Source: JANLTP01 sp031363055
GTDB lineage: Bacteria; Pseudomonadota; Gammaproteobacteria; Burkholderiales; Burkholderiaceae_E
Direction: 5' to 3'
NCBI GenBank assembly: GCA_031363055.1
Contig: JANLTP010000148.1
Coordinates: forward strand, 1-34,263
DNA: 34,263 nt
The notes under the pieces were generated by a model. That model had not been told where the DNA came from, did no database searches, and worked only from the letters and a program-made list of their open reading frames with translations. Shown here in pieces: positions 8,778 to 16,580 of this stretch (the first letter of the stretch is position 1; each line of letters begins with the position of its first letter). Both the position numbers and the translations under genes were made by a program.

Positions 8778-9652
8778 CGCATGGCCTCGTCATCGATCCA
8801 GTCCGACCAGACCGGCAGCACCGAATCGGGTAAGGTGGCGACCTGTCCGAGCTCGACGTGACTGTCGTCGGCGCTGTGGAAATCCGAGCCCCGAGAACCC
8901 CGAAATCCAAACTCCTGGGCAAGCTTGGAGAAGCGTTGAATGTGATCACGGCTGTGACTGCTGCTGACGATTTCGATGGCATTGCCGCCGGCCTGCGCAA
9001 ACTCTGAAAAGAACGCCCAGGACTCCGTCTCCGAAAAGTTGTAGCGCGCCGGATGAGCAACGACCGGCTCACCGCCAGCCGCTCGAATCCAGCCGACCGC
9101 TTCATGCAACTTCGCCCAGCGATGCGGCACAAAGCCCGGCTTACCCTCGATCAGATATCGATAGAACACCTCGGATGTATCGGTACAGTGACCAGCATCG
9201 ACCAGGAACCGCGCAAAATGCGTTCGCGCGATCAGATTCGGATTTCGCACGAACCGCAAGGCACCTTGATAAGCGTCATTGATACCCACCGCAGCCAAAC
9301 CGGCTGCCATTTCATGCGCCCGATCGATGCGTCCAGCACGCGTCGTGGCGAGTCCGTCATTCAGTTGCTGATGGTTCGGATCAACGTTCAGGCCGAGAAT
9401 GTGAATGGTCTTGTTGGCCCAGGTGACGGAGACTTCGACCCCGGCTACAAAGCGCAGGCCGAGCGCGTCGGCTTGCCGTTGCGCTTCGACGATACCGCTG
9501 AGCTCATCATGATCCGTCAACGACCAGAGTTGCACACCCTGCGCATGGGCCCGGCTCGCCACCTCGGCGGGCGCCAGCACGCCATCGGACTGATGCGAAT
9601 GACTGTGCAGGTCGGCGTTGATCTTCCAGGGGTCACTGAATCGGGTCGCCAT
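8774..9652 (-). CDS. rnm: PHP-domain 5'-3' exoribonuclease, RNase AM (YciV/TrpH) type
   Basis: A 292-residue PHP phosphoesterase. The metal ligands are all visible: DLHSHSHQSDG (H16, H18, D23), TDHD (D47-H48-D49), GVEVS (E73), RTHFARFL, VAHPARY and GSDFHS. Length and motif spacing match E. coli YciV/TrpH, now called RNase AM, which trims 5' ends of rRNA and degrades short RNAs or nucleotide bisphosphates; that function is transferred by homology. The ATG at 9652 gives a short leader before INADLHSH. The stop overlaps the yciO-like start by four bases. A 38-bp spacer with a tandem repeat separates it from the upstream hydrolase. Confidence 0.88.
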   Translation of the reverse strand: MATRFSDPWKINADLHSHSHQSDGVLAPAEVASRAHAQGVQLWSLTDHDELSGIVEAQRQADALGLRFVAGVEVSVTWANKTIHILGLNVDPNHQQLNDGLATTRAGRIDRAHEMAAGLAAVGINDAYQGALRFVRNPNLIARTHFARFLVDAGHCTDTSEVFYRYLIEGKPGFVPHRWAKLHEAVGWIRAAGGEPVVAHPARYNFSETESWAFFSEFAQAGGNAIEIVSSSHSRDHIQRFSKLAQEFGFRGSRGSDFHSADDSHVELGQVATLPDSVLPVWSDWIDDEAMR

Positions 9653-9655
9653 CTA

Positions 9656-9710
9656 AGTTTGCGTGTCCATACTAGGTTCGCGTGTCCATGCTAGATTTTC
9701 GCGTTCATGA
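9656..9710. repeat. 18-19-bp tandem repeat across hydrolase 3' end
   Basis: Unit 1 is AGTTTGCGTGTCCATACT (9656-9673), unit 2 a 19-bp copy at 9674-9692 and unit 3 a diverged copy from 9693. The third copy holds the hydrolase stop (9691-9693) and last codons, so the array looks like an outward duplication of the gene's 3' end into the spacer. Confidence 0.65.
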
Positions 9711-10659
9711 ATTCGGTGATGATTCCAGCCAGGATTTCAGGCTGATCGTGATGCATCATGTGGCCTGAGTCGGGCAGCGTTCGGCGTTGCAGACGCGCGA
9801 TGCAACTTAATCGCTGTTGATAATCGGCACTCGCCATCAACGCCTCATAACGCGGATTCAGTTGCGCGAACACCCAGAGCACCGGCGACCGAATCTGTTG
9901 CCAACAGGCATTGACTTCCTCAACCCGATACAACACCGGATTGACCAGCTTGTGAGCCGGATCGCCTCTGACCCGAAACAGCCCGTCGGCATCGACGCTG
10001 GCCCAATGCTGAGCCAGAAATTGCGCAAACGCCCGGCGTAATCGCGGGTTGTTTTTCATGAGTCGTTCGGCAATCGCCGGTTCCGAATCGAACGGGCGAA
10101 TCGACTCGCCAGCCTTGATCTCGTCCAGCCACTGCGCATAGCGGGCCGGTGCGTGGGCTGGATCGCCGGGCGACAGGCCCAGCCCGTCGAGGTTGACGAG
10201 ACGCTCGACGCGATCCGGACGAATCCCCGAATAGAGTGCGCCAACGTTGCCACCCATGCTGTGTCCAATCAGGCGGCAAGCATCGTTCGGGCTGTAGTGA
10301 TCCAGCAACGCGTCCAGGTCAGCCAGATAGTCGGGGAACCAATAACAATCGGCCTGTGCCCATTGGGTCAGTCCATAGCCGCGCCAATCGGGTGCCAGAA
10401 AACGCCAGTGGCCGGGCAATTGATCGACCAGAAACTGAAAGGAAGCAGAAACGTCCATCCAGCCGTGCAACAGAACGCAGGTCATGGCAGCCGGTGTTGG
10501 CACATTGCCCGGTCGCTTCAGTGCGCTGGCGCTCAGTGCCGAAGCATCGCCGTCCGGCACCGTTACCGGCACCGCTATCGGTTCCCAGATGCGGACGTGA
10601 TAGCGCAATCCGCGAATATCGAGAAAGTCGGAATGGCAACTACGTTTGGCCTGATACAT
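9691..10659 (-). CDS. Alpha/beta hydrolase, SERHL/MEST-like
   Basis: A 322-residue alpha/beta hydrolase. The oxyanion-hole motif LLHGWMD is at 63-69, the nucleophile elbow GHSMGG places Ser at 134, and the catalytic His is H300 in DSGHMMHHDQPE. The usual acidic residue after strand 7 is replaced by Asn (N268 in AQLNPRY); D158 in LVNLDGLG after strand 6 could serve instead. Start chosen at the ATG at 10659 (MYQAKRS); the frame remains open upstream but without an obvious start or RBS. The gene is divergent from dacB and heads the minus-strand group leading to trpS. The substrate (ester, epoxide or other) is unknown. Confidence 0.8.
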   Translation of the reverse strand: MYQAKRSCHSDFLDIRGLRYHVRIWEPIAVPVTVPDGDASALSASALKRPGNVPTPAAMTCVLLHGWMDVSASFQFLVDQLPGHWRFLAPDWRGYGLTQWAQADCYWFPDYLADLDALLDHYSPNDACRLIGHSMGGNVGALYSGIRPDRVERLVNLDGLGLSPGDPAHAPARYAQWLDEIKAGESIRPFDSEPAIAERLMKNNPRLRRAFAQFLAQHWASVDADGLFRVRGDPAHKLVNPVLYRVEEVNACWQQIRSPVLWVFAQLNPRYEALMASADYQQRLSCIARLQRRTLPDSGHMMHHDQPEILAGIITEFMNAKI

Positions 10660-10759
10660 GTCTTGAAGTCTGCCTCGAATCAGAAGCGATCTGAAGAGGA
10701 TTCGGGCGAAACGGTAAACTCTCGGGGATCGATCGGTCGCACCTGTGGTGCCCAGATCC

Positions 10760-10787
10760 TTGAAATAGGTCCACCCGTTATTATAAA
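10760..10787 (+). promoter_or_regulatory. Sigma-70 promoter for dacB
   Basis: TTGAAA (10760-10765) and TATAAA (10782-10787) are separated by 16 bp and lie just upstream of dacB in the divergent gap with the hydrolase gene. Predicted transcription start is about 10794, which would leave a leader of about 28 bases before the ATG at 10822. Confidence 0.6.
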
Positions 10788-10821
10788 GAACTTGGAGAAC
10801 AGACGTGCCCAATCCCGGTGG

Positions 10822-12411
10822 ATGGACTTCCTCGCCCGGGAATTGACAGGCGCCGCGTTGACAGGCGCCGCGTTGTTCAGCTCGGCCGGTTCGGCGGTTG
10901 CGCAATCAACGGATCCGCGGACGATACCTACGCAAGCAGTCGCCAGTCCCTCGGGCGCAGCACCGCCGGCCGCTATGCCGATCCGTGAATCTCAGATCTT
11001 GCCACCCAGAGTCGCCGAAATTCTGAAGCGCGCCCAGATAGGCCGCAAGGATATCGCGCTTCATGCGCAAGCGATCGACGCCGGCGAACCACTGCTGTCG
11101 ATCAACGCCCAGGAGCCATTTGTACTGGCTTCAACGGCGAAACTGATCACGACGCTTTCGGCACTCGAGTTGCTCGGGCCCGCCTTTCGTTGGCAGACCG
11201 CTGCCTACCTGGGTACGCCCCTGCGACAGGGACGAATCGATGGCGATCTGACGTTGGTCGGCGGTGGCGATCCCCTACTCAATGATCAACAACTGCTGAG
11301 TTGGTTTGGAAAAATGCAAAAACGCGGTCTGCGCGAAATTGCTGGCAATATCGTTATCGATCGTCAGGCGTTTCGGCTGACCGCCAAGGACTTTGCCAAT
11401 ACGCCGAAGCCCAGTTGGGACAACCCGCATCATGCAAATCCGGACGCGTTCCTGCTCAACGAAGGCCAATTTGAAGTGCTGTTGCGAAACGGTGCGCGCG
11501 GACTCGACGTCAGCCTGCGCCCGGAGTTACCGGCGATCAAGTTGGATCTGCAGATTCAAGCGAGTTCACTGGCCTGTGCCGATCGTAAAAGACCGATCAG
11601 TGCCGACTGGCGTGCGGAGGACTCCAGCATCGTTTTGAGCGGCGAATGGTCGAAGGATTGCAACCTGCAAAGCGTTACGATCGCGCCGTGGAGCAATGCC
11701 GAACTCAGTGCGCAAACGGTCGCCATGCTTTGGCGCAAAGCCGGCGGCGTGCTCGACGGCTCAGTGATCGAACACGTCAATAACGTAGCGGCCAAAGAGG
11801 TCACATCGGCCAATGATGTCACGCCGGCCAAAATTGCGAAGTATTCGGAGCGTCCGCTGAATCGCAAGGCCTGGATGGTATTCGAATCGGCGCCACTCGT
11901 GGAGGTGATCCGGCCGATCAACAAATGGAGCAACAACGTCGTCTCGCGCCAATTGTTTTTGAGCTTGTCCGCCGAGTTTCCGAAACGCGTCGCCAGCAGC
12001 GAATCGGCGCAACAGTCGTTGGTCAACTGGTTGGCGACGCGGGGCTTGAACACGGCCGAGATGAAGCTCGAAAATGGCTCGGGTTTATCTCGTGAGGAGC
12101 GCGGTCAGGCATTGGTTCTGGCTCGCCTGTTGATCGAAGCCTGGTCCAGCCCGATCGGTCGGACGCTGCTCGACTCGATGTCCATTGTCGGTGTCGACGG
12201 CACGATGGCCGGTCGGCTTAAGAGTAGTCCAGTGGCCGGCAATGCGTTCATTAAGACCGGTTCGCTCAATGCGGTACGTGCAGTGGCAGGTTTCGTGCTC
12301 AGCAAGAGCGGCAAAAACTATGCGGTGGTCGCCAATATCAATCACGAAGACGCTCAACGTGCATTGTCAGCCATTGACGCCTTCATTGAATGGGTTTACC
12401 TGAACGGGTGA
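10822..12411 (+). CDS. dacB: D-alanyl-D-alanine carboxypeptidase/endopeptidase PBP4
   Basis: A 529-residue class C low-molecular-weight penicillin-binding protein (peptidase S13) that trims or cleaves peptidoglycan cross-links in the periplasm. The three active-site motifs are present: STAK (S104-K107), SNN (S370-N372) and KTG (K478). VGGGDPLL and FLLNEGQFEVLLR match the S13 core. A signal peptide ends near SAVAQS (about residue 28); its core is the duplicated pentapeptide LTGAA. The ATG at 10822 is preferred because the promoter predicts transcription from about 10794; a TTG ten codons upstream would add arginines but lies at that point, and neither has a good RBS. An Ala/Asn/Thr stretch near 320-337 carries an 18-bp repeat. 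The stop overlaps the nuclease gene. Confidence 0.92.
   Translation: MDFLARELTGAALTGAALFSSAGSAVAQSTDPRTIPTQAVASPSGAAPPAAMPIRESQILPPRVAEILKRAQIGRKDIALHAQAIDAGEPLLSINAQEPFVLASTAKLITTLSALELLGPAFRWQTAAYLGTPLRQGRIDGDLTLVGGGDPLLNDQQLLSWFGKMQKRGLREIAGNIVIDRQAFRLTAKDFANTPKPSWDNPHHANPDAFLLNEGQFEVLLRNGARGLDVSLRPELPAIKLDLQIQASSLACADRKRPISADWRAEDSSIVLSGEWSKDCNLQSVTIAPWSNAELSAQTVAMLWRKAGGVLDGSVIEHVNNVAAKEVTSANDVTPAKIAKYSERPLNRKAWMVFESAPLVEVIRPINKWSNNVVSRQLFLSLSAEFPKRVASSESAQQSLVNWLATRGLNTAEMKLENGSGLSREERGQALVLARLLIEAWSSPIGRTLLDSMSIVGVDGTMAGRLKSSPVAGNAFIKTGSLNAVRAVAGFVLSKSGKNYAVVANINHEDAQRALSAIDAFIEWVYLNG
10843..10872. repeat. Perfect 15-bp tandem repeat in dacB signal peptide
   Basis: TTGACAGGCGCCGCG occurs twice in exact succession (10843-10857 and 10858-10872). 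In the dacB frame it encodes LTGAA twice, lengthening the hydrophobic core of the signal peptide by five residues. Confidence 0.9.
11782..11832. repeat. 18-bp tandem repeat inside dacB
   Basis: Units at 11797-11814 and 11815-11832 (sharing GTCAC.(C)CGGCCAA) are preceded by a shorter related unit at 11782-11796. In frame they encode NVAAK, EVTSAN and DVTPAK, a small in-frame expansion between core segments of PBP4. Confidence 0.65.
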
Positions 12412-12968
12412 AAGCACTGAACGACAGGCGCTGGCCGTGGCAGGTACTACTCAGGTCATGGCAAACACACGTCGGCGTGTTTTTGCTGCTCGCCGCTGGC
12501 GCGGTCAATGCCCAATGGCAAATCGATAAGGTACTCGATGGCGATTCGATCGTGCTTCGTGATCGTAACGGCCAACGACTGTCGGTGCGCCTGGCCGGCA
12601 TCGACGCCCCCGAGCGCGGTCAGGCCTTTGCGGATCGATCGCGACAGAACCTCAGAAACCTGACGACGAATTGCACACCTGAATGGATCTTCCAGAAAAT
12701 CGATCGTTATGGTCGCTCGATCGGCCTGATATTTTGTGATGGCCGCGATCTCGGCCAAGCGCAACTTGAGACCGGTCTCGCCTGGCATTTCAGTCGTTAT
12801 GCAAAAGAGCAGCCCTTCGAGCAGCGCACGGCTTACTTGAATGCGCAACTGCGGGCACAACGGGCCGGTATCGGACTATGGCGCGATGCTGAGCCCATGC
12901 CACCCTGGAGCTTTCGCGAGCAACGCCGCGGCATCAGGGCCAATCAGACCCGCGTGCAGAACAATTAG
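12408..12968 (+). CDS. Secreted staphylococcal-nuclease-like (thermonuclease) protein
   Basis: A 186-residue SNase-domain (OB-fold) nuclease, probably periplasmic or secreted, cleaving DNA and RNA with calcium. The signal peptide core GVFLLLAAGAVNA predicts cleavage after A35. The active-site set is complete: D46 (VLDGDSI), R61 (VRLAGIDAPE), E69 (APERGQ) and R103 (DRYGRSI), corresponding to the S. aureus nuclease Arg-Glu-Arg triad. The start is uncertain: a GTG at 12408 makes the GTGA overlap with the dacB stop that is common in this window, and an in-frame ATG at 12390 would add six residues; neither has a clear RBS. Its stop codon overlaps the rlmB stop on the other strand, with no terminator between. 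Confidence 0.88.
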   Translation: MKALNDRRWPWQVLLRSWQTHVGVFLLLAAGAVNAQWQIDKVLDGDSIVLRDRNGQRLSVRLAGIDAPERGQAFADRSRQNLRNLTTNCTPEWIFQKIDRYGRSIGLIFCDGRDLGQAQLETGLAWHFSRYAKEQPFEQRTAYLNAQLRAQRAGIGLWRDAEPMPPWSFREQRRGIRANQTRVQNN

Positions 12969-13702
12969 GCACTTTGGGAACTATTTTTCTGCCGCAGGGT
13001 CTCGTACAAAACGATTCCGCTGGCGACCGAAACGTTCAGACTGCTGAGTTGTCCAGCCATGGGAATATGCGCCAGTTGATCACATCGCACGCGCGTCAGA
13101 CGGCGCAGCCCCTTGCCTTCGGCGCCCAGCACCCAAGCGACTGCGCCGGCAATTTTCAACGAGTAAATCGAGTCGGTGGCTTCGTCAGCCGTACCGATGA
13201 CCCAGATGTTGCGCTCTTGCAAGTCTTCAATGGTACCGGCCAGATTGGTCACCATGATGTAGGGCACCGTCTCGGCGGCACCACTGGCCGTTTGAATCGC
13301 GGTTTCAGTCAAAGTACAGGCATGGTCCTTGGGCGCAATGACCGCATGGACACCGGCACCATCAGCGACCCGCAGGCAGGCGCCGAGATTTCTCGGATCG
13401 GTCACGCCGTCCAGTAACAGCAGGAACGGTGGCTCCTCCAACTCATCGAGCAATTGATCAAGATCGGAGCTCAGAGCTTGTTCGCGCACGATGGCAACCA
13501 CCCCTTGATGACGCCGATTCGGACAGATCTTATCGAGCCGGGCCACGTCAACCAGGTTCGGCTTCACGCCCTGCTCCTGCGCCACACGCAACAGTTCACG
13601 GACGCGAACATCATCGCGGCGCAGATCGATATAGAGCGACTCGAAGGATTCGGCCGAACGCTTCAAACGTGAACCGACCGAGTGAAAACCGTAGATCAAC
13701 AT
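12965..13702 (-). CDS. rlmB: 23S rRNA (guanosine-2'-O-)-methyltransferase RlmB
   Basis: A 245-residue SPOUT (trefoil-knot) methyltransferase that 2'-O-methylates G2251 of 23S rRNA in E. coli. SPOUT motifs: GVTDPRNLGACLRVADGAG (motif 1), WVLGAEGKGLRRLT (motif 2) and IPMAGQLSSLNVSVASGIVLYE (motif 3). The N-terminal MLIYGFHSV is the usual RlmB substrate-binding domain start; ATG at 13702. It lies 34 bp downstream of rnr on the same strand, the conserved rnr-rlmB operon. The last codon overlaps the convergent nuclease gene by four bases, so both mRNAs probably extend into each other. Confidence 0.95.
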   Translation of the reverse strand: MLIYGFHSVGSRLKRSAESFESLYIDLRRDDVRVRELLRVAQEQGVKPNLVDVARLDKICPNRRHQGVVAIVREQALSSDLDQLLDELEEPPFLLLLDGVTDPRNLGACLRVADGAGVHAVIAPKDHACTLTETAIQTASGAAETVPYIMVTNLAGTIEDLQERNIWVIGTADEATDSIYSLKIAGAVAWVLGAEGKGLRRLTRVRCDQLAHIPMAGQLSSLNVSVASGIVLYETLRQKNSSQSA

Positions 13703-13736
13703 TTATATGTCCTGCCCGTGGGCGATTGTTCGATCC

Positions 13737-16370
13737 TTAACGTTTTTGGCGCCGTGCTGCCTTTGCACCGCGTGCGGGCTTTGCAGCTGCGGAAGCTCGC
13801 TTTTTGCCGCTTCCGTTGTTCGTACCGGGGCTCAATTTTCGGGCGACCCGCGCCTGATCCATACCGGTCAGAATCGGCTTGCCAATGCCCGCGCGAGTTC
13901 CCGAACGAGTTCCCGAACCCGTTCCCGAACGTGTTACCGATCCTGCGCCGCTGCGGGTGCGGGATCGCGCCCCTGGAGTCGCTGGACTGGCAGTGGTGAT
14001 GTCGGCACTGGCGCGAGGGGCGCTTCTGACTCTACCCAATCCACCACTGACAGCCGAACCAACGTCCGAGCGCAGACTGTTCTTGGGAACCAGTCGAAAT
14101 TCGATACGACGCGCCTCGAGATCGACCCGGGCTACCTGAATATGCAACTCCTCGGTGAGCCGATACCGAATACCGGTACGCTCACCGCGCAACTCAAGCG
14201 CCGCTTCGTTGTATTGAAAGTACTCGCTGCCCAATTCGGAGACATGGACCAAGCCGTCGACATACAGATCGTTGAGAGTCACGAACACGCCAAACGCGGC
14301 AACGCCGGAAATGCGACCGGCAAACTGTTCGCCGACCCGCTCGCGCATGTACTGACATTTCAGCCAGGCTTCTACATCACGGGTTGCTTCATCGGCGCGG
14401 CGCTCGTTGCCGGAACACAAGAGACCCACTTGCTGCCAGCGTTCATGTTCGGCTGCCGCTTGCGCCGACTGCGGTCTCGGGACATCAGTTTCAGTTACCG
14501 ACTTGTCGGCGCCGGACCCTTTGCCTGCTGTGCCCGATGTCTTGCCACGAGATTTAAGCGCCGCTGCCCGTGCTTGCGCACGCTGTTCGTCCTCGGCGCC
14601 GAGTTCTGCCGGTTGGTAGCGTTTACCTTGCAGCAGGCTCTTGATGACACGATGCGTCAACAGGTCGGGATAACGTCGAATCGGCGAGGTGAAATGGGCG
14701 TAGGCTTCGAACGCCAAACCGAAATGACCGACGTTATCCGGCGAATAGATCGCCTGCTGCATCGAGCGCAACATCATGCTTTGAAGCAGGGCGACATCGG
14801 GTCGTTGCCGCACGGCCAGCGAGAGTTCAGCATAATCAGCCGGCGTCGGATGCTCGGAGCCGCCCAACGACAAGCCGACGGTGCGCAAAAATTCGCGCAA
14901 CGCTTTGAGCTTTTCGGGCGTCGGTCCTTCGTGAATCCGATAGAGGCCGGCATGCTTCGATCGCTTCATGAAGTCTGCCGCACACACGTTCGCAGCCAGC
15001 ATACATTCCTCGATCAGGCGATGCGCATCGTTGCGGGTACGCGGCACGATCCGCTCGATACGGCCGGCCGCATCGCAGACAATTTGCGTTTCGGTGGTAT
15101 CGAACTCAATCGCCCCGCGCTGCTTTCTGGCCTTCAGAAAGATGTGAAACAGGTCGTACAGATTTTGAAGTTGCGGTATCAGCGCCGCGCGCTTCTTGAC
15201 TGCCTGCATATCGCGCCCGGACAGAATTCCCCAGACCTCGTCATAGGTCAGGCGTGCCGCCGAATTCATGACCGCTTCAAAAAATTGGTAAGCCTTGACT
15301 TGACCGGTCGCGCTGATCACCATGTCGCAGACCAGTACCAGACGATCGACCGCCGGGTTGATGGAGCACAGGCCGTTCGAGAGGCGCTCGGGTAACATCG
15401 GAATCACGCGACGTGGAAAATAAACCGAAGTCGATCGCTCGCTGGCGTCCCGATCCAGCGCGTCGCCGGTCTTCACATAGTGCGCGACATCGGCGATGGC
15501 GACCAGCAACCGGAAACCGCCGCCCTTCTTGCCAACCTCGGCAATCGGCTCGCAATACACGGCATCGTCAAAATCGCGCGCATCGGCGCCATCGATGGTG
15601 ACCAACGGTACGTCGCGCAGATCGACCCGGCCCTTGATATCAGCAGCCCGGACCTTGTCTGGCAATTTCTCGGCCAGCAGCTTGGCAGCGTCACTGAATT
15701 GCGACGGCACATCAAATTTGCGAACCGCAATTTCGATTTCCATGCCCGGGTCATCAATATCGCCGAGCACCTCGACAATCCGCCCCATCGGCGCTGCATG
15801 ACCAGACGGCGGATCGGTAATTTCAACCGTCACCACCTGCCCAGGCTGCGCTCGCCCGATCTCACCCGGCGGAATCAGAATATCGTGCTTGATGCGCTGG
15901 TCTTCGGGCGCAACCACGGTGACACCGCGTTCACTGAGCAGACGCCCGACCAGGCGCCGGTGAACCCGCTCGGTGACTTCAATGATGATGCCTTCCGGGC
16001 GACCGCGCGCGTCGTAGCCGGTCTGCTTCACCAGAACCCGATCGCCGTGCATGGCCTTTTGCATTTCGCGGTTCGACAAGTACATGTCTGGCCCGCCCTT
16101 GTCGGCGATCAGAAACCCGAAGCCGTCGCGGTGGCCTTGAATCCGGCCAGCGGTCAAATCCAGTTTCGCGGCCAGCATCAACACACCCTTGCGATTCGGC
16201 AGCAACTGACCGTCTCGCTCCATGGCGATCAGCCGTCGATTCAAGCCTTCAAAATTAAGTGCCGAGACGCCCAAGCGCAAGGCCAGGTCTGCCGGTGTCA
16301 CCGGCGCCTGTGCAGCACGCAGACTCTCGAGTATTTCTTCGCGCGACGGCGCAATCCACGCCCGCGTCAT
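13737..16370 (-). CDS. rnr: Ribonuclease R
   Basis: An 877-residue processive 3'-5' exoribonuclease of the RNB family, degrading structured RNA and acting in rRNA/tmRNA quality control. In order: N-terminal helix-turn-helix (1-60), two cold-shock domains (about 70-240), RNB catalytic domain with the metal-binding aspartates in IDGADARDFDD (D260, D263, D266, D268, D269), the YFPRRVIPMLPERLSNGLCS core, an S1 domain (about 655-760) and a basic tail. Two features are unusual: an Ala/Ser/Lys-rich insertion at about 575-640 before the conserved SGNERRADEATRDV segment, and a roughly 110-residue Arg/Gly/Ser/Thr-rich tail with four-residue repeats. ATG at 16370. Divergent from tRNA-Leu. Confidence 0.95.
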   Translation of the reverse strand: MTRAWIAPSREEILESLRAAQAPVTPADLALRLGVSALNFEGLNRRLIAMERDGQLLPNRKGVLMLAAKLDLTAGRIQGHRDGFGFLIADKGGPDMYLSNREMQKAMHGDRVLVKQTGYDARGRPEGIIIEVTERVHRRLVGRLLSERGVTVVAPEDQRIKHDILIPPGEIGRAQPGQVVTVEITDPPSGHAAPMGRIVEVLGDIDDPGMEIEIAVRKFDVPSQFSDAAKLLAEKLPDKVRAADIKGRVDLRDVPLVTIDGADARDFDDAVYCEPIAEVGKKGGGFRLLVAIADVAHYVKTGDALDRDASERSTSVYFPRRVIPMLPERLSNGLCSINPAVDRLVLVCDMVISATGQVKAYQFFEAVMNSAARLTYDEVWGILSGRDMQAVKKRAALIPQLQNLYDLFHIFLKARKQRGAIEFDTTETQIVCDAAGRIERIVPRTRNDAHRLIEECMLAANVCAADFMKRSKHAGLYRIHEGPTPEKLKALREFLRTVGLSLGGSEHPTPADYAELSLAVRQRPDVALLQSMMLRSMQQAIYSPDNVGHFGLAFEAYAHFTSPIRRYPDLLTHRVIKSLLQGKRYQPAELGAEDEQRAQARAAALKSRGKTSGTAGKGSGADKSVTETDVPRPQSAQAAAEHERWQQVGLLCSGNERRADEATRDVEAWLKCQYMRERVGEQFAGRISGVAAFGVFVTLNDLYVDGLVHVSELGSEYFQYNEAALELRGERTGIRYRLTEELHIQVARVDLEARRIEFRLVPKNSLRSDVGSAVSGGLGRVRSAPRASADITTASPATPGARSRTRSGAGSVTRSGTGSGTRSGTRAGIGKPILTGMDQARVARKLSPGTNNGSGKKRASAAAKPARGAKAARRQKR
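13895..13942. repeat. 12-bp tandem repeat encoding the RNase R tail
   Basis: Four 12-bp units (GAGTTCCCGAAC twice, then CCGTTCCCGAAC and GTGTTACCGATC) run from 13895 to 13942. Read on minus they encode repeated TRSG/TGSG tetrapeptides in the basic C-terminal tail of RNase R. Confidence 0.75.
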
Positions 16371-16422
16371 AGTTCATGTCCGATCAAAATATCCTTACTG
16401 TTTCTGTAACTATCATTCTTGT

Positions 16423-16450
16423 TTGACAAATCCAACCCAATCATTAAACT
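16423..16450 (+). promoter_or_regulatory. Sigma-70 promoter of tRNA-Leu
   Basis: A consensus -35 TTGACA (16423-16428) and TAAACT (16445-16450) are 16 bp apart, ending nine bases before the mature tRNA 5' end at 16460. The sequence just after the -10 is GC-rich (CGCTGCC), a discriminator type often linked to stringent control of stable RNA genes; that last point is inference. Confidence 0.72.
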
Positions 16451-16459
16451 TCGCTGCCT

Positions 16460-16546
16460 GCCCAGATGGCGAAATTGGTAGACGCACTAGGTTCAGGTCC
16501 TAGCGGTGGCAACACTGTGGAGGTTCGAGTCCTCTTCTGGGCACCA
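16460..16546 (+). tRNA. tRNA-Leu (anticodon CAG)
   Basis: An 87-base type II tRNA. The acceptor stem pairs GCCCAGA (16460-16466) with TCTGGGC (16536-16542), then discriminator A and an encoded CCA (16544-16546). The D-arm has TTGGTAGAC. The anticodon stem CTAGG/CCTAG encloses TTCAGGT, giving anticodon CAG, which reads the leucine codon CUG. A long variable arm and the GGTTCGAGTCC T-arm are present. It is divergent from rnr, and a strong terminator follows directly. As I recall, a tRNA-Leu also sits between rnr and purA in Pseudomonas, so the placement is probably ancestral. Confidence 0.97.
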
Positions 16547-16580
16547 TAATTTTGCTCGCTTTGCGAGCGAAATTATTTTT
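16547..16580 (+). terminator. Intrinsic terminator of tRNA-Leu
   Basis: A 13-bp stem (16547-16559 with 16563-16575, one G-T pair) and a TTT loop are followed by five T (16576-16580), beginning immediately after the tRNA CCA end. The stem is also the centre of a larger inverted repeat that reaches back into the tRNA gene. Confidence 0.88.

Noticed and set aside
10660..10905. N-terminal extension of the alpha/beta hydrolase by 82 codons
   Set aside because: It crosses the divergent dacB promoter and signal-peptide region and lacks homology-like features; the ATG at 10659 fits the fold.
13707..15395. 562-codon plus-strand frame opposite rnr
   Set aside because: A shadow of the GC-rich rnr gene, whose catalytic motifs are unmistakable; the translated shadow has no recognisable domain.
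16371..16440. Back-to-back rnr promoter overlapping the tRNA promoter
   Set aside because: A TTGTCA can be read on minus, but no acceptable -10 lies at 16-18 bp, so I do not call it.
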